From positions 226,682 through 290,681 of the forward strand of contig JAITLR010000027.1 of NCBI GenBank assembly GCA_031277805.1: a DNA stretch of 64,000 bases. Reading direction: 5' to 3'. The position numbers and the translations under genes were made by a program. Each line of letters starts with the position of its first letter. The stretch's first letter is position 1. This document shows, piece by piece, positions 41,501 through 48,347 of the stretch. The notes beneath the pieces were generated by a model. That model saw only the letters and a list, made by a program, of their open reading frames with translations, made no database searches and was not told where the DNA came from. Source of the DNA: Comamonas sp. (GTDB lineage: Bacteria; Pseudomonadota; Gammaproteobacteria; Burkholderiales; Burkholderiaceae_C).

Positions 41501-42504
41501 GGCTGCTCCTCGTTGGCGTTGTCCGATGTCTGGGTGTCACGGGCCTGCACGGTACGGGCATAGCGATCCTGCAGGCGTTCGCGCATGGGGGCCAGGGCTG
41601 CGACAGGAATGCCCGCTTGCACCAGTCGGGTCAGCCAGACGGCGCGCGCGCTGACCGATGTTGGCAGCCATAGCTGAATGGGGCGGTTGCCCGTGGCGTC
41701 AAAGTCCTGCACGGTCATACCCTGTAATGCCTGGCGGAGCTGGGTTTCAAAGTCCGCAGTGGCTGTGGGTGCGATTTCCAGCGCATACAGCGCCAGCGAG
41801 TCGGTGGCCACGCCCGGAGGAGTTCCAGAGGTGGTCTGCGCCATGCTGCCGTCCTGCAGCGCTTCATGGCTTTCGATACGGCCGTTGCGAATGCTGAGGA
41901 TATGGGTGCAGTACTCGTCCAGTTCGCTGAGGATATGGCTGGAGACCACCAGCGTCATTCCCTGGGCCTGTAGCAGGCGAAACAGCTGAGACAGGCTGCT
42001 GCGCGCGTCGGGATCCAGCCCGCTGGCCGGTTCATCGAGCAGCAGCACGCTGGGCTGGTGCACGATGGCCTGGCCGATCGCTACCCGCTGGCGCTGGCCG
42101 CGCGACAGCTCGGTGGGGTAGCGCTGCAGCAGCTCGGACAGACCCAATTGCGAGGCCACCTGCTGCACGCGTGCTGCGGCCTGACCCTCGGCCACGCCCA
42201 TGGACAGGGCCGAGTACCGCAGGCAGTGATCGACTGTCAGGCGGTCATACAGGCCGTAGAAGTCGGACAGATAGCCCAGGTGGCGGTGCACCTCGCGCGG
42301 CTGCTCCTCGACGGACAGGCCTTTGACGCGGATATGGCCAGACAGTGGCTGATCGAGCCCGGCAATGCAGCGCATCAGCGTGGATTTGCCTGCGCCATTG
42401 GGACCCACCAGTGCGGTGACGCTGCCGGCAGGAATGGACACACTCACACCGTCGAGTGCGCGGTGGCCGGGATACTCGAACACCAGTTGTGAAACTTCAA
42501 TCAA
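41497..42504 (-). CDS. ABC transporter ATP-binding protein (CcmA/DrrA-like)
   Basis: This 335-aa ATPase has Walker A GPNGAGKST, signature LSRGQRQRV, Walker B VLLLDEPASGLDP and the switch His in VVSSHILSEL. The C-terminal about 100 residues form an extra domain. The start is TTG at 42504, preceded by AAGGAG at 7 nt spacing, and gives LIEVSQLVFEYPGHRAL, the proper family N-terminus. The frame is open to 42906, but that part has no homology. The RBS lies 7-20 bp from an R3-type repeat end at 42518-42535. It operates with the permease gene downstream. Confidence 0.88.
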   Translation of the reverse strand: MIEVSQLVFEYPGHRALDGVSVSIPAGSVTALVGPNGAGKSTLMRCIAGLDQPLSGHIRVKGLSVEEQPREVHRHLGYLSDFYGLYDRLTVDHCLRYSALSMGVAEGQAAARVQQVASQLGLSELLQRYPTELSRGQRQRVAIGQAIVHQPSVLLLDEPASGLDPDARSSLSQLFRLLQAQGMTLVVSSHILSELDEYCTHILSIRNGRIESHEALQDGSMAQTTSGTPPGVATDSLALYALEIAPTATADFETQLRQALQGMTVQDFDATGNRPIQLWLPTSVSARAVWLTRLVQAGIPVAALAPMRERLQDRYARTVQARDTQTSDNANEEQP

Positions 42505-42517
42505 GTCGTCGCTCCTT

Positions 42518-42535
42518 GGATCGTAAACACGTTCT
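42518..42535. repeat. R3 repeat end, solo
   Basis: GGATCGTAAACACGTTCT matches the right arm of the R3 palindrome at 40065-40083 (GTCGTAAACATGTTCT). It lies directly upstream of the RBS of the ABC ATPase gene. Confidence 0.55.
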
Positions 42536-42571
42536 TCGCGGCTGATGCATTGCAATATACCGTGCAAAAAA

Positions 42572-42606
42572 CAATAGCTGCCAGCGCTTGTGGATAAAGG
42601 GTTGGC
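42572..42606 (+). repeat. R2 repeat, half copy
   Basis: CAATAGCTGCCAGCGCTTGT followed by GGATAAAGGGTTGGC keeps the left R2 arm (AGCTGCCAGCGCTT) almost perfectly but has a decayed right arm. It lies in the divergent control region between the ABC and thioredoxin-like genes. Confidence 0.6.
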
Positions 42607-42802
42607 GCGTGATTTGAATTCAGTTTGCTGTGGGGTGAATGGCGCATCCGCAGTGCCAGAGACCCAGGCTCTGCAGGCCCATGCCGGGCGGGCACCGCTT
42701 TTGCATGGAGAATCGCGCCATGCGCCGCCGTGCCCGGCGGCTGAATTTTTGTGTGCGCCTGGCCGCAAGGCAGTGCACCTAGATTTTTGGGTTGGGAACC
42801 AC

Positions 42803-43753
42803 ATGATTGACGTCACCATCGAGAATTTTGAAGCCGAAGTCGTAGCCGCCTCCATGGCTGTGCCCGTGCTGGTGGACTTCTGGGCACCTTGGTGCGGTCC
42901 TTGCAAGACGCTGGGCCCGATTCTGGAAAAGCTGGAAGTTGCCTACGAAGGCCGCTTCAAGCTGGTCAAGATCGACTCGGATCAGGAGCAGCAACTGGCC
43001 AGCATGTTCGGCATTCGCTCCATTCCTACCTGCGTGCTGATGATCGGTGGCAAGCCCGTGGACGGTTTCATGGGCGCCCAGTCCGAGGGCAAGCTGCGTG
43101 AATTCCTCGACAAGCACCTGCCTTCCGAGGGTGAGCTGATGGCCGAGGCGGAAGTCGATGAGGCCCAGGCCCTGCTGGAGTCCGGCGACACCCAGGCTGC
43201 GCTGCAGAAATTGGCAGATGCTCTGGCGGCCGATCCTGCCAATGACGACGCACGCTTTGACTATGTTCGCCTGCTGATTGCGACAGGCAGCTTTGAAGAA
43301 GCCCATGCGCTGCTGGCCGAGCCCATCAAGCGCATTCCCCAGCCGCTGCGCTTCGAGGCGCTGAACCAGTGGCTCAAGGCGCTGGAATTCGCCATGACCG
43401 GCGACAACGCCGATGTGAGCAAGTTCGACGCTCTGATCGCCGCCAACAAGCGCGACTTCGACGCCCGCTTCGGCCGTGCTTGCGCGCTGCTGGCCCACAG
43501 CCAGTGGACCATGGCCATGGACGAGCTGCTGGAGGTCATCATGCGCGACAAGGTCTGGAACGAGCAGGCCGCGCGCAAGCTTTTCGTGGCCGTGCTGGAG
43601 TTGCTGACGCCGCCCAAGCCCAAGAAGCAGGATGCCGTGCCTGGCAAGACGGCAGGCGGTATCGAGCTGCTGGGCAAGAACAGCGCCGAGCAGGATGAGG
43701 CCACGGCCATGGTCAATAGCTACCGTCGTCGCCTCAGCATGGCGTTGAACTAG
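42803..43753 (+). CDS. cnoX: Thioredoxin-TPR protein (CnoX/YbbN-like) with redox-active CGPC
   Basis: This 316-aa protein has an N-terminal thioredoxin domain with W-C31-G-P-C34 (VDFWAPWCGPCKTLGP) and a cis-Pro (SIPTCVL). The C-terminal region is tetratricopeptide-like (EAQALLESGDTQAALQKLADALAADPAN and following repeats). The size and layout match the GroEL-cooperating co-chaperone CnoX. E. coli CnoX has a non-redox SQHC site, so the intact CGPC here suggests it also reduces disulfides. Start 42803 was chosen because the upstream frame has no homology. An R1 repeat follows the stop by 5 nt. Confidence 0.9.
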   Translation: MIDVTIENFEAEVVAASMAVPVLVDFWAPWCGPCKTLGPILEKLEVAYEGRFKLVKIDSDQEQQLASMFGIRSIPTCVLMIGGKPVDGFMGAQSEGKLREFLDKHLPSEGELMAEAEVDEAQALLESGDTQAALQKLADALAADPANDDARFDYVRLLIATGSFEEAHALLAEPIKRIPQPLRFEALNQWLKALEFAMTGDNADVSKFDALIAANKRDFDARFGRACALLAHSQWTMAMDELLEVIMRDKVWNEQAARKLFVAVLELLTPPKPKKQDAVPGKTAGGIELLGKNSAEQDEATAMVNSYRRRLSMALN

Positions 43754-43758
43754 AGGCT

Positions 43759-43845
43759 CCCCCTGAGGCGCTGCGCGCTTTCCCCCTCTCTCGCTTCGCG
43801 GGAGGGGACGATGCCTTCGCCGCGAGGCGGCTCTTGCTCGGCATC
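43759..43845 (+). repeat. R1 structured repeat, copy B
   Basis: The core CCCCCTGAG (43759-43767) starts 5 nt after the cnoX stop. Stem 1 is AGGCGC with GCGCTT (one G-T pair). A CCCCCTCTC/GGAGGGG stem follows. Stem 3 is GATGCC (43810-43815) with GGCATC (43840-43845), enclosing 24 nt. Confidence 0.8.
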
Positions 43846-43884
43846 TCTGGGTTTGGGTCGCGCCAGTTTTTAGCGTGAGTTGGT

Positions 43885-44823
43885 ATGAATCAGATTTTTG
43901 CAGTGGCCTTTCAGGGCCTTTTTGTTTATCTGGGGCTGGCGCTGGCATTTATGGTGCTTGCGGGCGTGCTGCGCTCACCGCGCTTCAAGGGCTGGCATGG
44001 GGAGAGGGCGGTGCAACGATTGATTGCGCAGCGTCTCAATCCGCTGGTCTATGTGGATTTGCACAATGTGACACTGCTCACGGCGGATGGCGGCAGTACG
44101 CAGATCGACCATTTGGTCTTTTCGCCCTATGGCCTGTTTGTGCTGGAAACCAAAAACTACCAGGGCTGGATTTTTGGCACGGAAAAGCAGCGTGAGTGGA
44201 CGCAGCAGATCTTCAAAAAGCGCAGCAAGTTTCAGAACCCGCTGCGGCAGAACTACAAGCACACCAAGACCTTGCAGGAGCTGCTGGGCATTGGCGCAGA
44301 GCATGTGCATTCGGTCATCGCTTTTGTGGGCGACTGCGAGTTCAAGACCGAGATGCCGCCCCAGGTGACCAAGGGCGACGGCTTTGTAGCCTATATCCAG
44401 AGCTTTGCGCAGACTGTCTGGGGACCCGAGGAAATGCAGGCGCTGATCGACAAGGTCGAAGCGCTGCGCCTGCAGCCGGGCCGCACCACGGACAAGCGAC
44501 ATGTGGCCCATGTAAAGCAGTTGCGGGAAGCCAAATGTCTGACACACGCATCTGCGAAGAGGTCGCCAGATCCGGTAGCGGAAAGCTCTGTTGCACTGGC
44601 GCCGGCGGGGCCTGTACAAAACCATGCGGTGCTTGATGCACCCGCGGCTTCTGTTCTCACCTCGGAACCCATGCAGACGACGCCTGCAATTGAAGTACAG
44701 GTCTGTCCGCAATGCGAATGGCCGCTACGCAGGCTGCTGATGCAGCGCGGACCGCTGGCGGGCCAGGCTATCTGGCGTTGTAGCAACAGCGCTGCCTGCA
44801 GCTTTGTGCGAGGTAGCCCTTAG
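43885..44823 (+). CDS. NERD-domain protein with C-terminal zinc ribbon
   Basis: This 312-aa protein has an N-terminal TM helix (about 7-29), a NERD nuclease-related domain (GERAV, then IDHLVFSPYGLFVLETKNYQG with the D...ExK catalytic pattern), a disordered linker (about 215-265) and a C-terminal zinc ribbon (CPQC ... CSNSAAC). NERD domains belong to the PD-(D/E)xK superfamily. This layout suggests a membrane-anchored nucleic-acid-processing enzyme. The role in vivo is unknown. It is monocistronic, between R1 copy B and an R3 end. Confidence 0.87.
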   Translation: MNQIFAVAFQGLFVYLGLALAFMVLAGVLRSPRFKGWHGERAVQRLIAQRLNPLVYVDLHNVTLLTADGGSTQIDHLVFSPYGLFVLETKNYQGWIFGTEKQREWTQQIFKKRSKFQNPLRQNYKHTKTLQELLGIGAEHVHSVIAFVGDCEFKTEMPPQVTKGDGFVAYIQSFAQTVWGPEEMQALIDKVEALRLQPGRTTDKRHVAHVKQLREAKCLTHASAKRSPDPVAESSVALAPAGPVQNHAVLDAPAASVLTSEPMQTTPAIEVQVCPQCEWPLRRLLMQRGPLAGQAIWRCSNSAACSFVRGSP

Positions 44824-44841
44824 ATCGTGAACACGTTCTTA
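44824..44841. repeat. R3 repeat end, solo
   Basis: ATCGTGAACACGTTCTTA begins directly after the NERD gene stop (TAG 44821-44823). It matches the R3 right arm apart from single substitutions. Confidence 0.5.
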
Positions 44842-44933
44842 AACCTGCAGGTCGGCAGCCTGAAGGCTTGGCCCCATGATGGATGGCCTAGGCTTGCGCG
44901 CTGTCAACGGCAGCTTCTGAGTGATGGATTTTT

Positions 44934-45419
44934 ATGCCAGCCATATTCAAGCAACAGCACCTGGCGCTGAGCTCTCTGTGCCTGCTCTGGGCCCTGGCGG
45001 GTTGCGCTGCAGATGTGAGCCAGCCATCCCCGATGAGGGAAGCCGAGGCCATGGAAGCCATGACCGCTCCGCTGCTCAATACCTACTGGAAGCTGCGCCA
45101 GATTGGCGACGGTCCCCATGTCAGTGCATTTGACAATCAACCCGAAGCACATCTGATTCTGCAAGATGGCTCAGGTCGTTTTCACGGTGCCGGGGGCTGC
45201 AACCGACTGCATGGCCACTACAGCCTTGACGGGCGCTGGCTGCGGCTGGCAGCGGTGGTCAGCACGCGCATGGCCTGCCCGCAGGGACGGCGCATGGAGC
45301 AGATGTTCATCGACACCTTGTCCAAGGTCCGCAGCTATGCCATACAGGGACAGAAACTGCTGCTCAGCGATGCCGACGGTCAGGTATTGCTGCGGTTCGA
45401 GGCCGTGTATCTGTATTGA
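44934..45419 (+). CDS. META/HslJ-domain lipoprotein
   Basis: This 161-aa protein has a lipoprotein signal with lipobox LAGC (Cys about residue 24). The META domain follows: LLNTYWKLRQIGDGP, HLILQDGSGRFHGAGGCNRLHGHY, and RMACPQGRRMEQMFIDTLSKVRSY. HslJ-type proteins are heat- or antibiotic-linked envelope proteins of uncertain function. The C-terminal YAIQGQKLLLSDADGQVLLRFE is also typical. It is monocistronic and convergent with an RHH protein gene. Confidence 0.87.
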   Translation: MPAIFKQQHLALSSLCLLWALAGCAADVSQPSPMREAEAMEAMTAPLLNTYWKLRQIGDGPHVSAFDNQPEAHLILQDGSGRFHGAGGCNRLHGHYSLDGRWLRLAAVVSTRMACPQGRRMEQMFIDTLSKVRSYAIQGQKLLLSDADGQVLLRFEAVYLY

Positions 45420-45432
45420 AGTTCGATTCTCT

Positions 45433-45780
45433 TCAGTGCGCCAGCGTCGCTGGCTTGGGGCCAAGCGGTGCACCCAATGAGCGGATGGGAATGCCCATGT
45501 CCTGCGGAATATCTCCCGACAACTGCAGTGCCAGATAGCGTGTGCAGCACACGCGCAAGAAAGAGCTGAAGTTATCCACGGTGTCGCGCTCGGCCAGCAG
45601 CTCGTCATAGAGCTTGGTGCACAGCTGGGGCACGGTGTAGCCGTCGCGCGTGGCGATGTCTTCCAGCACCTGCCAGAACAGGTTTTCCAGCCGGATGCTG
45701 GTGGCGACCCCATGCAGGCGAATGGAACGGGCTCTGTGGGCCCAGAGTTGCGGGTCGGCGCTGACAAAGACCTGGCACAT
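45433..45780 (-). CDS. Ribbon-helix-helix domain protein
   Basis: This 115-aa protein has an N-terminal region SIRLHGVATSIRLENLFWQVLEDIA, which fits the strand-helix part of an RHH_4-type DNA-binding fold. A C-terminal helix (FSSFLRVCCTRYLALQL) follows. Start 45780 follows AGGGAAA; the frame extends 20 codons upstream without support. RHH proteins are usually dimeric repressors. Target unknown; the nearest candidates are its own gene and the DJ-1-like gene upstream. Confidence 0.75.
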   Translation of the reverse strand: MCQVFVSADPQLWAHRARSIRLHGVATSIRLENLFWQVLEDIATRDGYTVPQLCTKLYDELLAERDTVDNFSSFLRVCCTRYLALQLSGDIPQDMGIPIRSLGAPLGPKPATLAH

Positions 45781-45909
45781 GGCGGTGTTTCCCTCAAAGC
45801 AAAACCGGGCCATGGTGTGGCCCGGTGCGCATGGCGTCAAGTAGCGCTGTCAGAAAACTCTTGAAACCATAGCGTTCAGCGATTGATGGAAAAGGGCTGG
45901 AGGCTGATT

Positions 45910-46491
45910 TCAGTGTGAAATCTTGGTTCCCAGCAGGGCCAGGAATTGTGCAATCCATGCGGGGTGCGCTGGCCAGGCGGGGGCGCTGACCAGATTGCCC
46001 TCGGTATGGGCCTGATCGACGGGAATGTCGGCATAGGTGCCGCCGGCCAGTTCCACCTCGGCGCGGCAGGCGGGGTAGGCCGAGCAGGTGCGGCCCTTGA
46101 GCACGCCGGCGCCGGCCAATAGCTGTGCGCCGTGGCAGACGGCGGCCACGGGCTTGTTTGTGTCGAAGAAGTGGCGCACGGCGGCGCGCACGCTTTCGTA
46201 GCCGCGCAGGTATTCAGGGCCACGGCCGCCAGGAATGACCAGGGCGTCGTACTGCTCGGGCTTCACCTCGGCGAATGTGGCGTTGAGCGTGAAATTGTGG
46301 CCAGGCTTTTCGCTATAGGTCTGCGCACCCTCGAAGTCGTGGATGGCGGTCTTGATCTGGTCGCCTGCCTTTTTGTCGGGGCAGACGGCATGCACCGTGT
46401 GGCCCACGGCCAGCAGCGCCTGGAACGGGACCATGGTTTCGTAGTCCTCGCAATAGTCGCCGCAAATCATCAGAATCTTCTTGCCCGCCAT
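45910..46491 (-). CDS. DJ-1/PfpI-family protein
   Basis: This 193-aa class I glutamine amidotransferase-fold protein has the nucleophile elbow [14 protein letters not shown] (Cys-His), [13 protein letters not shown] and a conserved Glu near the N-terminus ([12 protein letters not shown]). Members act as glyoxalase III, deglycase-like or chaperone-like proteins in carbonyl stress. Start 46491 is fixed by AAAGGAGACAG. It lies downstream of the MscS-like gene in the same direction with a 57-bp gap. Confidence 0.87.
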   Translation of the reverse strand: MAGKKILMICGDYCEDYETMVPFQALLAVGHTVHAVCPDKKAGDQIKTAIHDFEGAQTYSEKPGHNFTLNATFAEVKPEQYDALVIPGGRGPEYLRGYESVRAAVRHFFDTNKPVAAVCHGAQLLAGAGVLKGRTCSAYPACRAEVELAGGTYADIPVDQAHTEGNLVSAPAWPAHPAWIAQFLALLGTKISH

Positions 46492-46548
46492 GGTCTGTCT
46501 CCTTTGAAGTGTCAAGCCATTGTGGACAGGCAGGCAGCGCTGCGGGTA

Positions 46549-47784
46549 TTAACGGGCTACTACATGGCTGCTGATCGTCCCGGGCACGGGGTAATGCATG
46601 CCGTAGTCCGATGAACGCTGGTAGAGCTTGAGGCCGAAGTGGGGCAGCATGGCGATCAGGTGATCGAAGATCTCGCCCTGCACGGACTCATATTCCACCC
46701 AAATGGTGGTGTTGGTGTAGCAGTACAGCTCCAGCGGCACGCCCTGGGGAGTGGGCTCCAGGGTGCGCGCCAGCAGGAACATGTTTTCGCCCTTGTGAAT
46801 GCGCGGATGGTCGAGCAGATAGGCATAGGCGTAGGCCTTGAATGCCGCCAGGTTGCTGACTTGGTCGGGGGCGATCAGGTGGCCGCTTTGCGGATTGATG
46901 GTGCCGGGTTGGGCATCATCGACGGCGCGCAAACCGATTTTTTCATTCCAGTAATCCTGCAAAAGCCTAATGCTGGAGAGTGCTGACCGCTCTTCTTTCG
47001 TGAGCAAGTGAATGCTGTGGGCATCCATCGGCAGCGAGCGGCGAATGCGGCGCCCGCCGGACTCGAACATGCCGCGCCAGTTCTTGAAGCTGTCGCTCAT
47101 CAGCCGCCAGGTGGGAATGGTGGTGATGGTCTTGTCCCAGTTCTGCACCTTGACGGTGTTGAGCGCGATGTCGATGACGAAGCCGTCGGCGCCGACCTGG
47201 GGCATCTCTATCCAGTCGCCCACGCGCAGCATGTCGTTGCTGCCCAGTTGCACCCCGGCGACAAAGGACATGATGGTGTCCTTGAAAACCAGCATCAGCA
47301 CCGCCGAGGCTGCGCCCAGGCCAGAGAGCAGCAGCAGTGGCGAGCGATCCAGCAGCGCGGCCACAATGAGCACGGCGGCAAAGATGCAGACCAGCAGCTT
47401 GCCCGACTGTGTGTAGCTCTTGATGGAATGGGTCTGCGTGGCTTTTCGCTTGGAGCTGTTCTCGTGGGCCTGATTCATGGCATTGAGCAGATCGCACAGC
47501 GCTCGGGCCAGATGGTAGAGAGTGAACGCCACTGCCACATTGCCGATCAGCGTGGTCCAGCGCGGCTGCAGATGGGGCACGCCCATGATGCCGAATTGCA
47601 TGATCAGCGAGGGCACGGCGCGAGCCAGACGGCGCAGCACCTTGTCATGCATGAATACCTCGGCCCATTCGGCCTTGAGTGTCTCGCGCATATGGTGGGA
47701 GGCCTTCAGCATCAGCCACTGGATCAGCCAGCCGGCGAGGAGTGCAAACAGGGCCAGCACACACAGGGCGGTCAGCGTATGCAT
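46549..47784 (-). CDS. MscS-family mechanosensitive channel (YbdG/MscM-like)
   Basis: This 411-aa protein has about five TM helices and an MscS pore/beta domain (LGAASAVLMLVFKDTIMSFVAGVQLGSNDMLRVGDWIEMP, IALNTVKVQNWDKTITTIPTW). The large soluble C-terminal domain matches E. coli YbdG in length (about 415 aa). Start 47784 (MHTLTALCV) is preferred over 47880, because the extra N-terminus would be encoded by an R3 repeat and has no TM content. The channel probably opens under hypo-osmotic membrane tension. Confidence 0.88.
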   Translation of the reverse strand: MHTLTALCVLALFALLAGWLIQWLMLKASHHMRETLKAEWAEVFMHDKVLRRLARAVPSLIMQFGIMGVPHLQPRWTTLIGNVAVAFTLYHLARALCDLLNAMNQAHENSSKRKATQTHSIKSYTQSGKLLVCIFAAVLIVAALLDRSPLLLLSGLGAASAVLMLVFKDTIMSFVAGVQLGSNDMLRVGDWIEMPQVGADGFVIDIALNTVKVQNWDKTITTIPTWRLMSDSFKNWRGMFESGGRRIRRSLPMDAHSIHLLTKEERSALSSIRLLQDYWNEKIGLRAVDDAQPGTINPQSGHLIAPDQVSNLAAFKAYAYAYLLDHPRIHKGENMFLLARTLEPTPQGVPLELYCYTNTTIWVEYESVQGEIFDHLIAMLPHFGLKLYQRSSDYGMHYPVPGTISSHVVAR

Positions 47785-48347
47785 GGCGGGATTCCATTCG
47801 GAAACAAAAGACCAGCGGGAAAGCAACAGCAGCTCCTCAGTTTGAATTGGACAGGGGTAAGAGCGTGTTTGCGTCTCCATACCGCCGAGCTGGGCGCAAC
47901 TGGAAGAGGCTCGACGCGATGGCGCGCAGAAGCCGTCTGATCGCGTCTCAGTCTTTCGGGAGGTGCGGCTCGGCGGGCGGCCTGGGTTGGCGCAGGCGCT
48001 TGCAAGGCACGAGCCTTCCCATCCCGCAAAACCGCTGGTGCGGCGGAGCGAGGAGGTCGTAAACAGGTCCTAAGGTGCGCAAGCCTGGCGGTTCTCAGTG
48101 GACGCAGGCGATGGCGGTGCTGGCCGGTCTGACCGGCGACAGGCAAGAAAGTTCAGCGCCTAGCTTACGCAAAGCGGTATTTCCGAGCGTGCTGTGCAGG
48201 ATGCTTTGTGGCGCCCGATGGCGCAGCGGGTTCTGCGGTCATGCGTGGCTAAACCGGCGCAAGCGGGCGGGCAGCCTAAAATCCCTGCTGATTTCAGATT
48301 TCTACCTTGCCGTGTCCCAAGGGGGCTGGCGGCCACTGCACTGCACC
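47785..48347. other. 563-bp intergenic region between the MscS-like gene and leuS
   Basis: No credible gene. About 215 bp of it is a long R3 element (47860-48074). The rest includes the divergent promoters for leuS and the channel gene, which could not be pinpointed. The frame of leuS is open upstream to 48075 but without homology. Confidence 0.6.
47860..48074. repeat. R3 repeat, long form
   Basis: The left end AGAGCGTGTTTGCGTCTCC (47860-47878) and the right end GAGGTCGTAAACAGGTCCT resemble the arms of the short R3 at 40027, the left less well (14 of 19). Inside is a perfect GACGCGAT (47913-47920) / ATCGCGTC (47940-47947) hairpin. The bounded length of about 215 bp and terminal inverted repeats suggest a non-autonomous mobile element. 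Confidence 0.55.

Noticed and set aside
42505..42906. N-terminal extension of the ABC ATPase
   Set aside because: It crosses an R3 and an R2 repeat, overlaps cnoX on the other strand and has no homology. A TTG start with a good RBS fits the fold.
47785..47880. N-terminal extension of the MscS-like channel to ATG 47880
   Set aside because: The extra 32 codons have no RBS upstream, partly overlap the R3 repeat, and the shorter form matches the YbdG length.
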